Source: Spirochaetales bacterium Spiro_04
GTDB taxonomy: Bacteria > Spirochaetota > Spirochaetia > Sphaerochaetales > Sphaerochaetaceae
Length of the DNA: 34,646 nt
Reading direction: 5' to 3'
NCBI GenBank assembly: GCA_001604325.1
Contig: LVBF01000001.1
Span: 1-34,646, forward strand
Position numbers and translations under genes: made by a program. Below, one piece after another: positions 8,990 through 16,976 of this stretch. The notes under the pieces are model-generated. The model saw only the letters and a list, made by a program, of their open reading frames with translations, was not told the DNA's origin and ran no database searches. The stretch's first letter is position 1. Each line of letters opens with the position of its first letter.

Positions 8990-10558
8990 ATGGAATTCCA
9001 AAACCTGGACCGCATCGCGGCGTTCAACGAGCTCAAAGCCCTCAAACCAGCCTCCCTCAAGGAGATCCTGACACCCTCCCGCATCGCCTCCTCGTGGGTG
9101 GAGGCCGGTGCGTCACTCCGCTATAACTGGGCGGCGATGCCGGTGGGTGAAGAGCACCTGGCGGTGTTGCAGGGTCTCAGTGATGAAGCCTCCCTCATCG
9201 AAAAGTACCGCCTCCTCCTCAGCGGAGCGGTGATGAACACCGGCGAGAAGCGGCAGGTGCTCCACCACCTCGCCCGAGCTGCGGAGGGCGACCCGGTCAT
9301 CGTCGACGGTGAGGACAAGCGCGCCTTCTATGCCGGTGAGCTGGCAAAGATCAAGGCCTTCAGCGAACAGGTGCGCAACGGCACGGTGCTCGGCTCGACC
9401 GGCAAACGCTTCACCACCGTCGTGCAGATCGGCATCGGCGGCAGCGACCTCGGTCCTCGTGCCCTCTACCTCGCCCTCAAGGGGTGGGCCGCCCATGCCC
9501 ATCTTGTTACCCTCGATGCCCACTTCATCAGCAACGTCGATCCCGATGATGGGGCCCAGATCCTCAGCTGCCTCAATCTGGAGCAGACGCTCTTCGTCCT
9601 CGTATCGAAGAGCGGCACCACCCTTGAGACCCTCACCAACCAAGCGTTCGTCTCTGAGGCGATGCGGGAGGCCGGCCTCGACCCGTCTCGCCACATCGTG
9701 GCGGTGACCAGCAAGAGCAGCCCGCTGGCGGCAAGCGACGAGGTGCTTGACGCCTTCTTCATCGACGACTACATCGGGGGGCGCTACAGCTCCACCAGCG
9801 CAGTCGGCGGGGTGATCCTCTCGCTTGCCTTCGGGTATGAAACCTTCGGCCTGCTGCTCGACGGCGCCCACCAGGCGGACCGGCAAGCGCTCAATCCATC
9901 GATCGGTGAGAACGCCGCCCTGCTCGACGCCCTCATCGGCGTCTACCTGAGGAACGTCCTCCGCCTGCCATCGACGGCGATCCTCCCCTACTCGCAGGCC
10001 CTCAGCCGCTTCAGCGCCCACCTGCAGCAGCTGGACATGGAGAGCAACGGCAAGAGCGTCAACCGCGATGGAGAGGCGATCGACTACCCCACCGGGCCGG
10101 TGATCTTCGGAGAGCCGGGCACCAACGGGCAGCACTCCTTCTACCAGCTGCTCCACCAGGGCACCGACATCGTTCCACTCCAGTTCATCGGCTTCTTGCA
10201 CTCCCAGTATGAGAGGGATGTCACCGTCCAAGGCTCGACGAGCCAGGAGAAGCTCAACGCCAACCTCGTGGCCCAGATCGTCGCCTTCGCCCGGGGCAAG
10301 GAGGATGAGAACGCCAACAAGAAATTTGCAGGCGAACGTCCCTCAAGCCTCCTCTACAGCGAACGCCTCACGCCCGAAGTGCTCGGGGCCCTGCTGGCCC
10401 ACTACGAGAACAAGGTGATGTTCCAGGGCTTTTTGTGGAACATCAACAGTTTCGACCAGGAGGGAGTACAGCTCGGCAAGGTACTGGCCACCAGCGTGCT
10501 GAAGGGCAGCGAGGAGGATCCCACCCTCAAGGCGTGGGCAGAGATCTTCGCACTCTAA
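8990..10558 (+). CDS. pgi: Glucose-6-phosphate isomerase
   Basis: This enzyme interconverts glucose-6-phosphate and fructose-6-phosphate in glycolysis and gluconeogenesis. The 522-residue protein has the sugar-phosphate (SIS) regions IGIGGSDLGPRALYLAL and VLVSKSGTTLETLTN, signature 1 (DYIGGRYSSTSAVGG) and signature 2 (QLDMESNGK). The ribosome site is GAGGAG inside the end of argR. Co-transcription with argR places a central glycolytic enzyme behind an arginine-responsive promoter, which is unusual. A G+C-rich hairpin follows the stop. Confidence 0.96.
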   Translation: MEFQNLDRIAAFNELKALKPASLKEILTPSRIASSWVEAGASLRYNWAAMPVGEEHLAVLQGLSDEASLIEKYRLLLSGAVMNTGEKRQVLHHLARAAEGDPVIVDGEDKRAFYAGELAKIKAFSEQVRNGTVLGSTGKRFTTVVQIGIGGSDLGPRALYLALKGWAAHAHLVTLDAHFISNVDPDDGAQILSCLNLEQTLFVLVSKSGTTLETLTNQAFVSEAMREAGLDPSRHIVAVTSKSSPLAASDEVLDAFFIDDYIGGRYSSTSAVGGVILSLAFGYETFGLLLDGAHQADRQALNPSIGENAALLDALIGVYLRNVLRLPSTAILPYSQALSRFSAHLQQLDMESNGKSVNRDGEAIDYPTGPVIFGEPGTNGQHSFYQLLHQGTDIVPLQFIGFLHSQYERDVTVQGSTSQEKLNANLVAQIVAFARGKEDENANKKFAGERPSSLLYSERLTPEVLGALLAHYENKVMFQGFLWNINSFDQEGVQLGKVLATSVLKGSEEDPTLKAWAEIFAL

Positions 10559-10579
10559 AAGTTGCGAGAAGCGCAGATG

Positions 10580-10612
10580 GGGCCCGGTTCTGTGCCGGGC
10601 CCTGGTTCTGTC
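10580..10612 (+). terminator. Probable terminator of argR-pgi
   Basis: GGGCCCGG and CCGGGCCC form a perfect eight-base stem around a seven-base loop, 22 bases after the pgi stop. The following TGGTTCTGTC is only weakly T-rich, so some read-through into the ABC genes is possible. Confidence 0.6.
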
Positions 10613-10661
10613 AATTCCTAAATAATACACAGAGATGACGACCCGTTTCCCTCTGCTCTGG

Positions 10662-10690
10662 TTGTCCGTCACACAAAACTTCACTATCAT
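10662..10690 (+). promoter_or_regulatory. Predicted promoter of the ABC exporter operon
   Basis: TTGTCC (10662-10667), a 17-base spacer and TATCAT (10685-10690), 37 bases before the ATG of the first ABC gene. Spacing is optimal and it lies between the pgi terminator and the operon. Confidence 0.5.
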
Positions 10691-10726
10691 TGGACAGAGT
10701 CTGAGAATAATTAGGAATCATACTAC

Positions 10727-12457
10727 ATGTTTCGTGAACTGAGAAAAAACATACAAGGGACACTGCTGCCCACCGTCTTGACGATGGTCTTCGTCACGCT
10801 GGAGGTGGTCATGGACGTGACCATCCCCTACCTCATGGCGCACCTGCTCGACCTGGGCATCAGCGCCGGCAACATGGGTGAGGTCTACAAGTGGGGCATC
10901 ATCCTCCTCGCCTGCTCTGCCTTGGCGCTGGCGCTGGGGGTACTCGGAGGCCACTTTGCCGCCCTCGCCTCGACCAAGTTTGCAAGGAATGTACGCCAAA
11001 GCCTCTTTGGCAAGATACAAGGCTTCTCCTTCTCCAACATCGACCACTTCTCCACTGCGAGCCTGGTGACCCGGATGACAGGAGACGTCACCAACGTCCA
11101 GCGCTCCTACCAGATGATCACCCGCATCGCCGTGCGCAGCCCCGCGATGCTGATCTTCGCCTTCTTCATGGCGTTGAATCTCAACTCGACCCTCTCCCTC
11201 ATCTATATCGTATCAATTCCTGTTCTGGGAATCGGACTCTTTCTCTTGATCAGGTCCGTCTACCCGCTCTTCGGCAAGGTCTTCAAGACCTACGACCGCC
11301 TCAACCTTGTCGTGCAGGAGAACATTCGCGGCATCCGCGTGGTCAAATCTTTTGTCCGTGAGGAGCACGAGACGGAGAAGTTCAATGCGGTCAGCGACTC
11401 GATCTACCGCGACTTCTCCAAGGCTGAGAAGACCATGGCGCTCAACAGCCCCCTGATGCAGTCGACGATGTACTTCAGCCTCATCGCCATCTTCTTCATC
11501 GCTGCCCGCCTCATCGTCGCAGACCGGATGACGAACGGACAGCTGATGAGCTTCGTCTCCTATACCTCCCAAATCCTGATGAGCCTCATGATGCTCTCCA
11601 TGGTCATCGTCATGCTGACCATCAGCCGGGCTTCAGCGGTCCGCATCGAGGAGGTGCTCGCAGAAGAGAGTGATATCGGTGCCAACGAAGCGGGGCTTGC
11701 CACCGTCGCCGACGGTTCGGTGGTCTTCGAAGACGTCTTCTTCAGCTACACCAAGCAGAAGGGCAGTTGCTGCCTCAAGAACATCAACCTCACGATCGAG
11801 AGCGGGCAGACGGTGGGCATCCTTGGAGCCACCGGCAGCGGCAAGACCTCGCTCGTCCAGTTGATCGCCCGCCTCTACGACACCACCGAGGGAACGGTGA
11901 AGGTCGGCGGACACGATGTGCGTGACTACCAGACCAAGGCCCTGCGCGAGGCGGTGGGCGTGGTGCTGCAGAAGAGCATGCTCTTCAGTGGCACCATCGC
12001 CGAGAACCTGAGATGGGGCAACAGTGAGGCGAGTGACGAGGAGTTGGTATGGGCCGCTTCCATCGCCCAGGCTGACTCGTTCATAAAAAGCTTCCCCCAC
12101 GGCTACGACAGCTACATCGAACAGGATGGCTCGAACGTCTCAGGGGGGCAGAAGCAGCGTCTCTCCATCGCCCGGGCATTGCTCAAACGTCCCAAGATCT
12201 TGATCCTCGACGACTCGACCAGCGCCGTCGACACCAAGACCGACGCCAAGATCCAAGCGGCGCTGAAGCATGAACTCGCCGACTCGACCAAGATCGTCAT
12301 CGCCCAACGGGTGAGCTCGGTCATCGAAGCCGACCAGATCATCATCCTCGACGAGGGGGCGATCCACAGTGTGGGGACCCATGAGGAGCTGTTGGCCTCC
12401 TGTCGCCTCTACCAGGAGCTCTACGCGAGCCAAGGACACAAGGAGGCACTGTCATGA
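10727..12457 (+). CDS. ABC exporter half-transporter, degenerate-ATPase-site subunit
   Basis: The 576-residue protein has about six membrane helices followed by an ATPase domain. Walker A is GATGSGKT (367-374) and the signature SNVSGGQKQRLSIARAL is intact. Walker B reads ILILDDSTSAVD, so the catalytic Glu is Asp at 496. The switch His is replaced by Gln at 527 (IAQRVSS). These losses are the hallmark of the non-hydrolysing subunit of heterodimeric multidrug-type exporters (TmrAB, BmrCD and LmrCD type). It overlaps the next gene by four bases (ATGA), consistent with equal production of both halves. The substrate is unknown; drugs, lipids or peptides are all possible for the family. Confidence 0.93.
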   Translation: MFRELRKNIQGTLLPTVLTMVFVTLEVVMDVTIPYLMAHLLDLGISAGNMGEVYKWGIILLACSALALALGVLGGHFAALASTKFARNVRQSLFGKIQGFSFSNIDHFSTASLVTRMTGDVTNVQRSYQMITRIAVRSPAMLIFAFFMALNLNSTLSLIYIVSIPVLGIGLFLLIRSVYPLFGKVFKTYDRLNLVVQENIRGIRVVKSFVREEHETEKFNAVSDSIYRDFSKAEKTMALNSPLMQSTMYFSLIAIFFIAARLIVADRMTNGQLMSFVSYTSQILMSLMMLSMVIVMLTISRASAVRIEEVLAEESDIGANEAGLATVADGSVVFEDVFFSYTKQKGSCCLKNINLTIESGQTVGILGATGSGKTSLVQLIARLYDTTEGTVKVGGHDVRDYQTKALREAVGVVLQKSMLFSGTIAENLRWGNSEASDEELVWAASIAQADSFIKSFPHGYDSYIEQDGSNVSGGQKQRLSIARALLKRPKILILDDSTSAVDTKTDAKIQAALKHELADSTKIVIAQRVSSVIEADQIIILDEGAIHSVGTHEELLASCRLYQELYASQGHKEALS

Positions 12458-14364
12458 TGGGACCCGGCGGTGGCGGACGAGGGGGAAGGAACTACCCCTC
12501 AAAATCGTCCAAACTCGATACCAAGACCTTTTCCCGCCTCATGGCGATGATCTACAAGGAGCACAAGGGGCGCCTCGCCGTCGTGGTGGTCGCCATTTTG
12601 GTCAGCAGCCTCGCCTCGGTTGCCGGCTCGGTCTTCCTGCGCATCCTCATCGACTCCTACATCACCCCGATGGTCGGTCAGGGACCGGGGGTCTCGTTTG
12701 CCCCCCTCATCGGGGCCCTGTTGAAGATGGCCTTGATCTACAGCTGCGGCATTGTGGCCACCTACACCTACAACCGCCTCATGGTCACCGTCTCCCAGAG
12801 AACGCTCAAGTCGATCCGCGATTCGATGTTCGCCCATATGCAGGGTCTTTCGATCAAGTACTTCGACACCCGGCAGCACGGTGACTTGATGAGCCTCTAC
12901 ACCAACGACACCGATACGCTGAGGCAGATGGTCACCCAATCGATCCCCAACTTCATCAGCGCGATCGTCACCGTCACGGCAATCTTCATCGCCATGCTGG
13001 TCACCAGCTGGCAGCTGACCATCGTCGTCGTTTTCTCCCTCGCCTCGATGCTCTTCATCTCCAGCCGGATAGCACGGAGGAGCGGATCGCACTTCATGGC
13101 CCAGCAGAAGGCCATCGGGACGACCAACGGCTACATCGAGGAGATGATCAACGGACAGAAAGTGGTGCAGACCTTCACCTACGAGGATCGGGCGATCGAT
13201 CGCTTCTCCGTCCTCAACGAGGAGCTCTTCTCCAGTGCCTTCAACGCCAACCGCTCTGCCAACATCCTCATGCCGATCATGGGCAACATCAGCTACATCC
13301 AGTATGTGCTCGTCGCCATCATCGGCGGCACCCTCGCCCTCAGGGGCCTCGCCCCATTGACGTTGGGGGCCATCGCATCATTTCTCCAGCTGTCGCGGAC
13401 CATCAACCGACCGATCAACCAGATGGCCCAGCAGCTCAACTCCGTGGCGATGGCACTGGCCGGCACCAAGCGGATCTTCGATCTTCTCGATGAGAAGCCT
13501 GAGCCAGACCTGGGGTACATCACCCTCACCCACGCCACCAGGAGCGAAGATGGGACCCTGCTGCCCACCTGTGACTCTTCCAGTTGCCTCTGGGCATGGC
13601 GCGACGACAAGAAGGGCACATTGACCCCACTGGAGGGCCATGTGCAGCTCCTGAATATCGACTTCGGGTACACCGAGGGGACGCTGGTGCTCAAGGATGT
13701 CTCCATCGACGCCCTGCCGGGCAAGAAGGTGGCCCTCGTCGGGGCTACCGGGGCCGGCAAGACGACGATCACCAACTTGATCAACCGCTTCTACGACCTC
13801 GCCGACGGCAAGATCCGCTACGACGGCATCAACATCAACCGCATCAAGAAAGGCGAGCTGCGCAAGAGCCTTGGGGTAGTCCTCCAGGACGTCAATCTCT
13901 TCAGCGATACCGTCATGGAGAACATCCGCTACGGGCGCCTGGATGCCACTGATGAGGAGGTCATCGAGGCGGCGAAGATGGCGAACGCCGACTTCTTCAT
14001 CACCCACCTCCCCCACGGCTACCAGAGTGAGCTCGAAGGGGGCGGCGCCTCGCTCTCCCAGGGCCAACGGCAGCTCATCTCCATCGCCCGGGCAATCGTG
14101 GCAAACCCCCCGGTTCTTGTCCTCGATGAGGCGACCAGCTCCATCGACACCCACACCGAGGCGGTGGTCCAGCAGGGCATGGACGCCCTGATGGCCGGAC
14201 GCACCGTCTTCGTCATCGCCCATCGTCTCTCGACGATCCGCAACGCGGACATGATCATGGTCCTTGATGAGGGACGGATCATCGAAGCGGGGACCCATGA
14301 GCAGCTGATGAAAACCGAAGGCCAGTACTGGCGCCTCTACACCGGAGTCTTTGAACTGGAGTGA
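12454..14364 (+). CDS. ABC exporter half-transporter, catalytic-site subunit
   Basis: The 636-residue partner begins with a Gly-rich segment (MMGPGGGGRGGRN), then about six membrane helices and an ATPase domain. Walker A is GATGAGKT (430-437), Walker B is VLVLDEATSSID with catalytic Glu 559, and the switch His is 590 (IAHRLSTI). Its signature is LSQGQ rather than LSGGQ. So the intact Walker residues here pair with the intact signature of the first subunit, and the two damaged halves form the second, degenerate site. Between membrane and ATPase parts there is an insertion of about 40 residues with two Cys (373 and 378, CDSSSC) and a WAW motif, as seen in related heterodimeric exporters. Confidence 0.93.
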   Translation: MMGPGGGGRGGRNYPSKSSKLDTKTFSRLMAMIYKEHKGRLAVVVVAILVSSLASVAGSVFLRILIDSYITPMVGQGPGVSFAPLIGALLKMALIYSCGIVATYTYNRLMVTVSQRTLKSIRDSMFAHMQGLSIKYFDTRQHGDLMSLYTNDTDTLRQMVTQSIPNFISAIVTVTAIFIAMLVTSWQLTIVVVFSLASMLFISSRIARRSGSHFMAQQKAIGTTNGYIEEMINGQKVVQTFTYEDRAIDRFSVLNEELFSSAFNANRSANILMPIMGNISYIQYVLVAIIGGTLALRGLAPLTLGAIASFLQLSRTINRPINQMAQQLNSVAMALAGTKRIFDLLDEKPEPDLGYITLTHATRSEDGTLLPTCDSSSCLWAWRDDKKGTLTPLEGHVQLLNIDFGYTEGTLVLKDVSIDALPGKKVALVGATGAGKTTITNLINRFYDLADGKIRYDGININRIKKGELRKSLGVVLQDVNLFSDTVMENIRYGRLDATDEEVIEAAKMANADFFITHLPHGYQSELEGGGASLSQGQRQLISIARAIVANPPVLVLDEATSSIDTHTEAVVQQGMDALMAGRTVFVIAHRLSTIRNADMIMVLDEGRIIEAGTHEQLMKTEGQYWRLYTGVFELE

Positions 14365-14373
14365 GGGAAGAGA

Positions 14374-14395
14374 GGCCACGGCAACCGCCGTGGCC
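14374..14395. terminator. Hairpin between convergent ABC and hppA genes
   Basis: GGCCACGGC and GCCGTGGCC form a perfect nine-base stem with an AACC loop in the 39-base gap between the two convergent stop codons. There is no T-run on either side, so it may stop transcription weakly in both directions or simply protect mRNA 3' ends. Confidence 0.5.
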
Positions 14396-14403
14396 GATGA
14401 AGT

Positions 14404-16482
14404 CTAGAACAGCGACATGGTCAAAAAGGCCGAGGCCATCAGCGAGGAGACCAAGGAGACAACGGTGATCTGCGTGTTGATCGACGGACCAGCGGTATCC
14501 TTGAAGGGGTCTCCCACCGTATCGCCGACGACGGCCGCCTTGTGGGCCTCCGATCCTCGCCCGCCGTGGTTGCCCGCCTCGATGTACTTCTTCGTGTTGT
14601 CCCAGAGCCCTCCTGCATTGGACATGAAGAGCGCCAGGACCAGACCGCTGACGATGTTGCCCACCAAGAAACCTCCGATGGCATGCACCCCGCCGATGAA
14701 GCCGACGGCCAGAGTGGAGACGATGGCCATCAGGCCGGCGGGGATGAGCTCCTTGAGAGCCCCGACCGTGGCGATGTCGATGCACCGGTCGTATTCGGGG
14801 ACCACCCCCTCGACGCCCTCACGCAGCCCCACGATGGTCTTGAACTGCCGGTGGATCTCAGCGATCATGCGCTGGGCGTTGCGTTCCACCCCGAGCATCA
14901 GCATGGCCGAGAAGACCGCCGGGATGGCGGCGCCCACCAAGAGACCGAAGAAGACATGGGGGTTCATGACGTCGAAGCCGTTGAGGAATTGCTCGCCCAT
15001 GCCGAGGGCCAGAGCCGCATCGTTGACCTCGCTCATGAACGCTCCGAGCAGGGCGATGATGGTCAACCCCGCCGCGGCGATGGCGAAGCCCTTGGTCACC
15101 GCCTTCACCGTATTGCCCGCACTGTCGAGCGAGTCGGTCACATCCAGCGCCTCCTCCCCCAGATGGGCCATCTCGACCAAGCCGCGGGCATTGTCCACGA
15201 TCGGTCCGTATGCGTCGTTGGAGATGATCATCCCAACGATGGAGAGCATCCCGACCGCCGACATGGCGATTCCGAACATCGCAAACCCCTCTCCGAGCGG
15301 ATCGCACACGAGATAGGCGGCGAAGGCCGCCAACGCAATGCCCACCATGGCGGGAAGCACGCTGAGCATCCCGTAGGAGACGCCGCCGAGGATCGTGAAC
15401 GCCGCCCCGCTCTGTGATGAGTCCGCCACGTTGCGCACCGGTCGCTTCTCATCGTTGGTATAGTAGTCGCTGGCGATCCCGATGATGGTCCCGACCAAGA
15501 GTCCGATGATGGCCGCCGCATAGAGACGCCAGGGGAAGGCGAAGATCCAGGTGGCCGCTGCGGTGAGGAGGGCGTACAATGCCGTCGTCACGTAGGTGCT
15601 GCTGTTCAGCGCATGGGTGGGGTTGTCCTTCTTCCCCATCCTCGCGGTGGAGACCCCGATGATCGAGGCGAAGAGGCCAAGGGCGGCGAAGCAGAAGACC
15701 ATCGCCACATTCTTGCCCCCGGTCGCCCCATCGAGGGAGAGGGCCACCACCAGTGCGGCGGCGAGGCTGGCGACGTTGGAGTCGAAGAGGTCGGCTCCCA
15801 TGCCCGCCACATCGCCGACGTTGTCACCGACGTTGTCAGCGATGACGGCGGGGTTGCGCGGGTCGTCCTCCGGGATACCGAGCTCGACTTTGCCCACAAG
15901 GTCGGCGCTGATGTCCGCCGTCTTGGTGAAGATGCCGCCGCCGGCTTTGGCGAACAGGGCGAGGGAGCTCGCCCCGAAGCTGAAGGCGAGAATCGTCGTC
16001 GCGTCCTCGGTGAGCAGGTAGACGATGGTCACGCCCAAAAGGCTGATGCCGACCACGGCCATGCCCATGACCGCCCCACCGCGGAAGCCGGTGAGAAAAG
16101 CGGGGCGGATGCCTCTCTGCGCCGCTACCGCCGTCTTGCGGTTGGCGATGGTGGCGACCTGGATGCCCACCTTGCCGGCGAGGGCTGAGAAGACCGCGCC
16201 TGCCAAGAACGAAATGGCCATGATGATGTTCTGGATCGACCCCTTCCAGATTGGAGTCGGGATGAAGAGAAGGATGAGAATCGCCATAATACCGGAGAAG
16301 CGGGCGAGGATTGAATATTCGCGCTTCAGGAATGCATTGGCGCCCTGCTCGATGATGCGCCCGATCTGTTCAACCCGTTCATGTTCAGATTTCTGGGCCT
16401 TGACCCATCTGTAGAGCCAGAAGGCCATGACGAACGAGCCGACCGCTATGGCGATTGAAGAGAGTTGGATAATGGTACTCAT
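14404..16482 (-). CDS. hppA: Membrane proton-translocating pyrophosphatase, K+-independent type
   Basis: This integral-membrane enzyme hydrolyses pyrophosphate and pumps H+ outward. The 692-residue protein has many membrane helices and all catalytic motifs: DISADLVGKVE (190-200), EDDPRNPAVIADNVGDNVGD (205-224), SNDAYGPIVDNARG and GDTVGDPFKDTAGPSIN. At the position that decides potassium dependence, GNTVKA has Lys 460, the residue typical of K+-independent H+-pumping members (Ala in K+-dependent ones). The ATG at 16482 has AGAGGTAGG upstream; the frame extends to 16542 but without family similarity. It would recover energy from pyrophosphate made by biosynthesis. Proton rather than sodium pumping is inferred from subfamily. 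Confidence 0.95.
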   Translation of the reverse strand: MSTIIQLSSIAIAVGSFVMAFWLYRWVKAQKSEHERVEQIGRIIEQGANAFLKREYSILARFSGIMAILILLFIPTPIWKGSIQNIIMAISFLAGAVFSALAGKVGIQVATIANRKTAVAAQRGIRPAFLTGFRGGAVMGMAVVGISLLGVTIVYLLTEDATTILAFSFGASSLALFAKAGGGIFTKTADISADLVGKVELGIPEDDPRNPAVIADNVGDNVGDVAGMGADLFDSNVASLAAALVVALSLDGATGGKNVAMVFCFAALGLFASIIGVSTARMGKKDNPTHALNSSTYVTTALYALLTAAATWIFAFPWRLYAAAIIGLLVGTIIGIASDYYTNDEKRPVRNVADSSQSGAAFTILGGVSYGMLSVLPAMVGIALAAFAAYLVCDPLGEGFAMFGIAMSAVGMLSIVGMIISNDAYGPIVDNARGLVEMAHLGEEALDVTDSLDSAGNTVKAVTKGFAIAAAGLTIIALLGAFMSEVNDAALALGMGEQFLNGFDVMNPHVFFGLLVGAAIPAVFSAMLMLGVERNAQRMIAEIHRQFKTIVGLREGVEGVVPEYDRCIDIATVGALKELIPAGLMAIVSTLAVGFIGGVHAIGGFLVGNIVSGLVLALFMSNAGGLWDNTKKYIEAGNHGGRGSEAHKAAVVGDTVGDPFKDTAGPSINTQITVVSLVSSLMASAFLTMSLF

Positions 16483-16533
16483 GCAAAAACCTACCTCTGG
16501 GGGTATGAACCCCTCTGCTGTTGATATGGAGCG

Positions 16534-16579
16534 GCGAGCCAACCGGCTCGCTCTTGAAGCGAATGAAGACTATCGCTTC
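16534..16579 (-). promoter_or_regulatory. Two adjacent stem-loops between a small membrane gene and hppA
   Basis: Stem 1 is GAAGCGA/TCGCTTC (16556-16562 with 16573-16579, ten-base loop) and overlaps the stop codon of the upstream gene. Stem 2 is GCGAGCC/GGCTCGC (16534-16540 with 16545-16551, AACC loop). Neither has a T-run. No clear promoter was found between here and hppA, so hppA may depend on read-through across these stems. Confidence 0.4.
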
Positions 16580-16911
16580 TTTCCATCTCGATTATGCATG
16601 CACACCAGAACGAACTGCCTGGGTGTAGGAATACCATACGTAGTGTATTTTTGTCGTTGATGAGTGATGAGCGTGGCCCTGGCCGTCACCCAGACGCCCA
16701 CGGCCACCACGAGCTCCAACAGGATTCTGCTCCCGAGTGACTTGACCACAGCAGCCGCCTGGACCACATGGGGAATTCTTTGGACAAGGGGAGCGCCGAA
16801 CGGCGAGTCCATGCCCCCAAAACCACTGAGGACAGGGGGATTCGGGAGGCTGAACAACAGAACGAGGGAGAGCAATACCAAAAGGGGAATCATTGGACGA
16901 AGCGTTCCCAT
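16570..16911 (-). CDS. Small hypothetical membrane protein
   Basis: I do not recognise this 113-residue protein. It has a hydrophobic N-terminal segment (residues 8-22, PLLVLLSLVLLFSLP), a Pro/Gly-rich stretch, a second hydrophobic segment at about 52-76 (VVQAAAVV to LLELVVAVGVWV), and a basic C-terminus (HNRDGKKR), so two membrane spans with a cytoplasmic tail are likely. It is judged real because an excellent ribosome site (GAGGAGG) precedes the ATG and a near-consensus promoter lies upstream. It sits 87 bases before hppA on the same strand. A link with the pyrophosphatase is possible but only positional. Confidence 0.65.
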   Translation of the reverse strand: MGTLRPMIPLLVLLSLVLLFSLPNPPVLSGFGGMDSPFGAPLVQRIPHVVQAAAVVKSLGSRILLELVVAVGVWVTARATLITHQRQKYTTYGIPTPRQFVLVCMHNRDGKKR

Positions 16912-16946
16912 ACGTGCCTCCTCTCACTCTCTCTGAACCTCCCTTG

Positions 16947-16976
16947 ATTGTAATCTTCTAGCCTGATTCACGTCAA
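16947..16976 (-). promoter_or_regulatory. Predicted strong promoter of the small membrane gene (and hppA)
   Basis: On the minus strand TTGACG (16976-16971), an 18-base spacer and TACAAT (16952-16947). Both boxes are 5 of 6 consensus. The -35 box overlaps the stop codon of the DMT permease gene. The leader to the ATG at 16911 would be about 30 bases. Confidence 0.6.
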
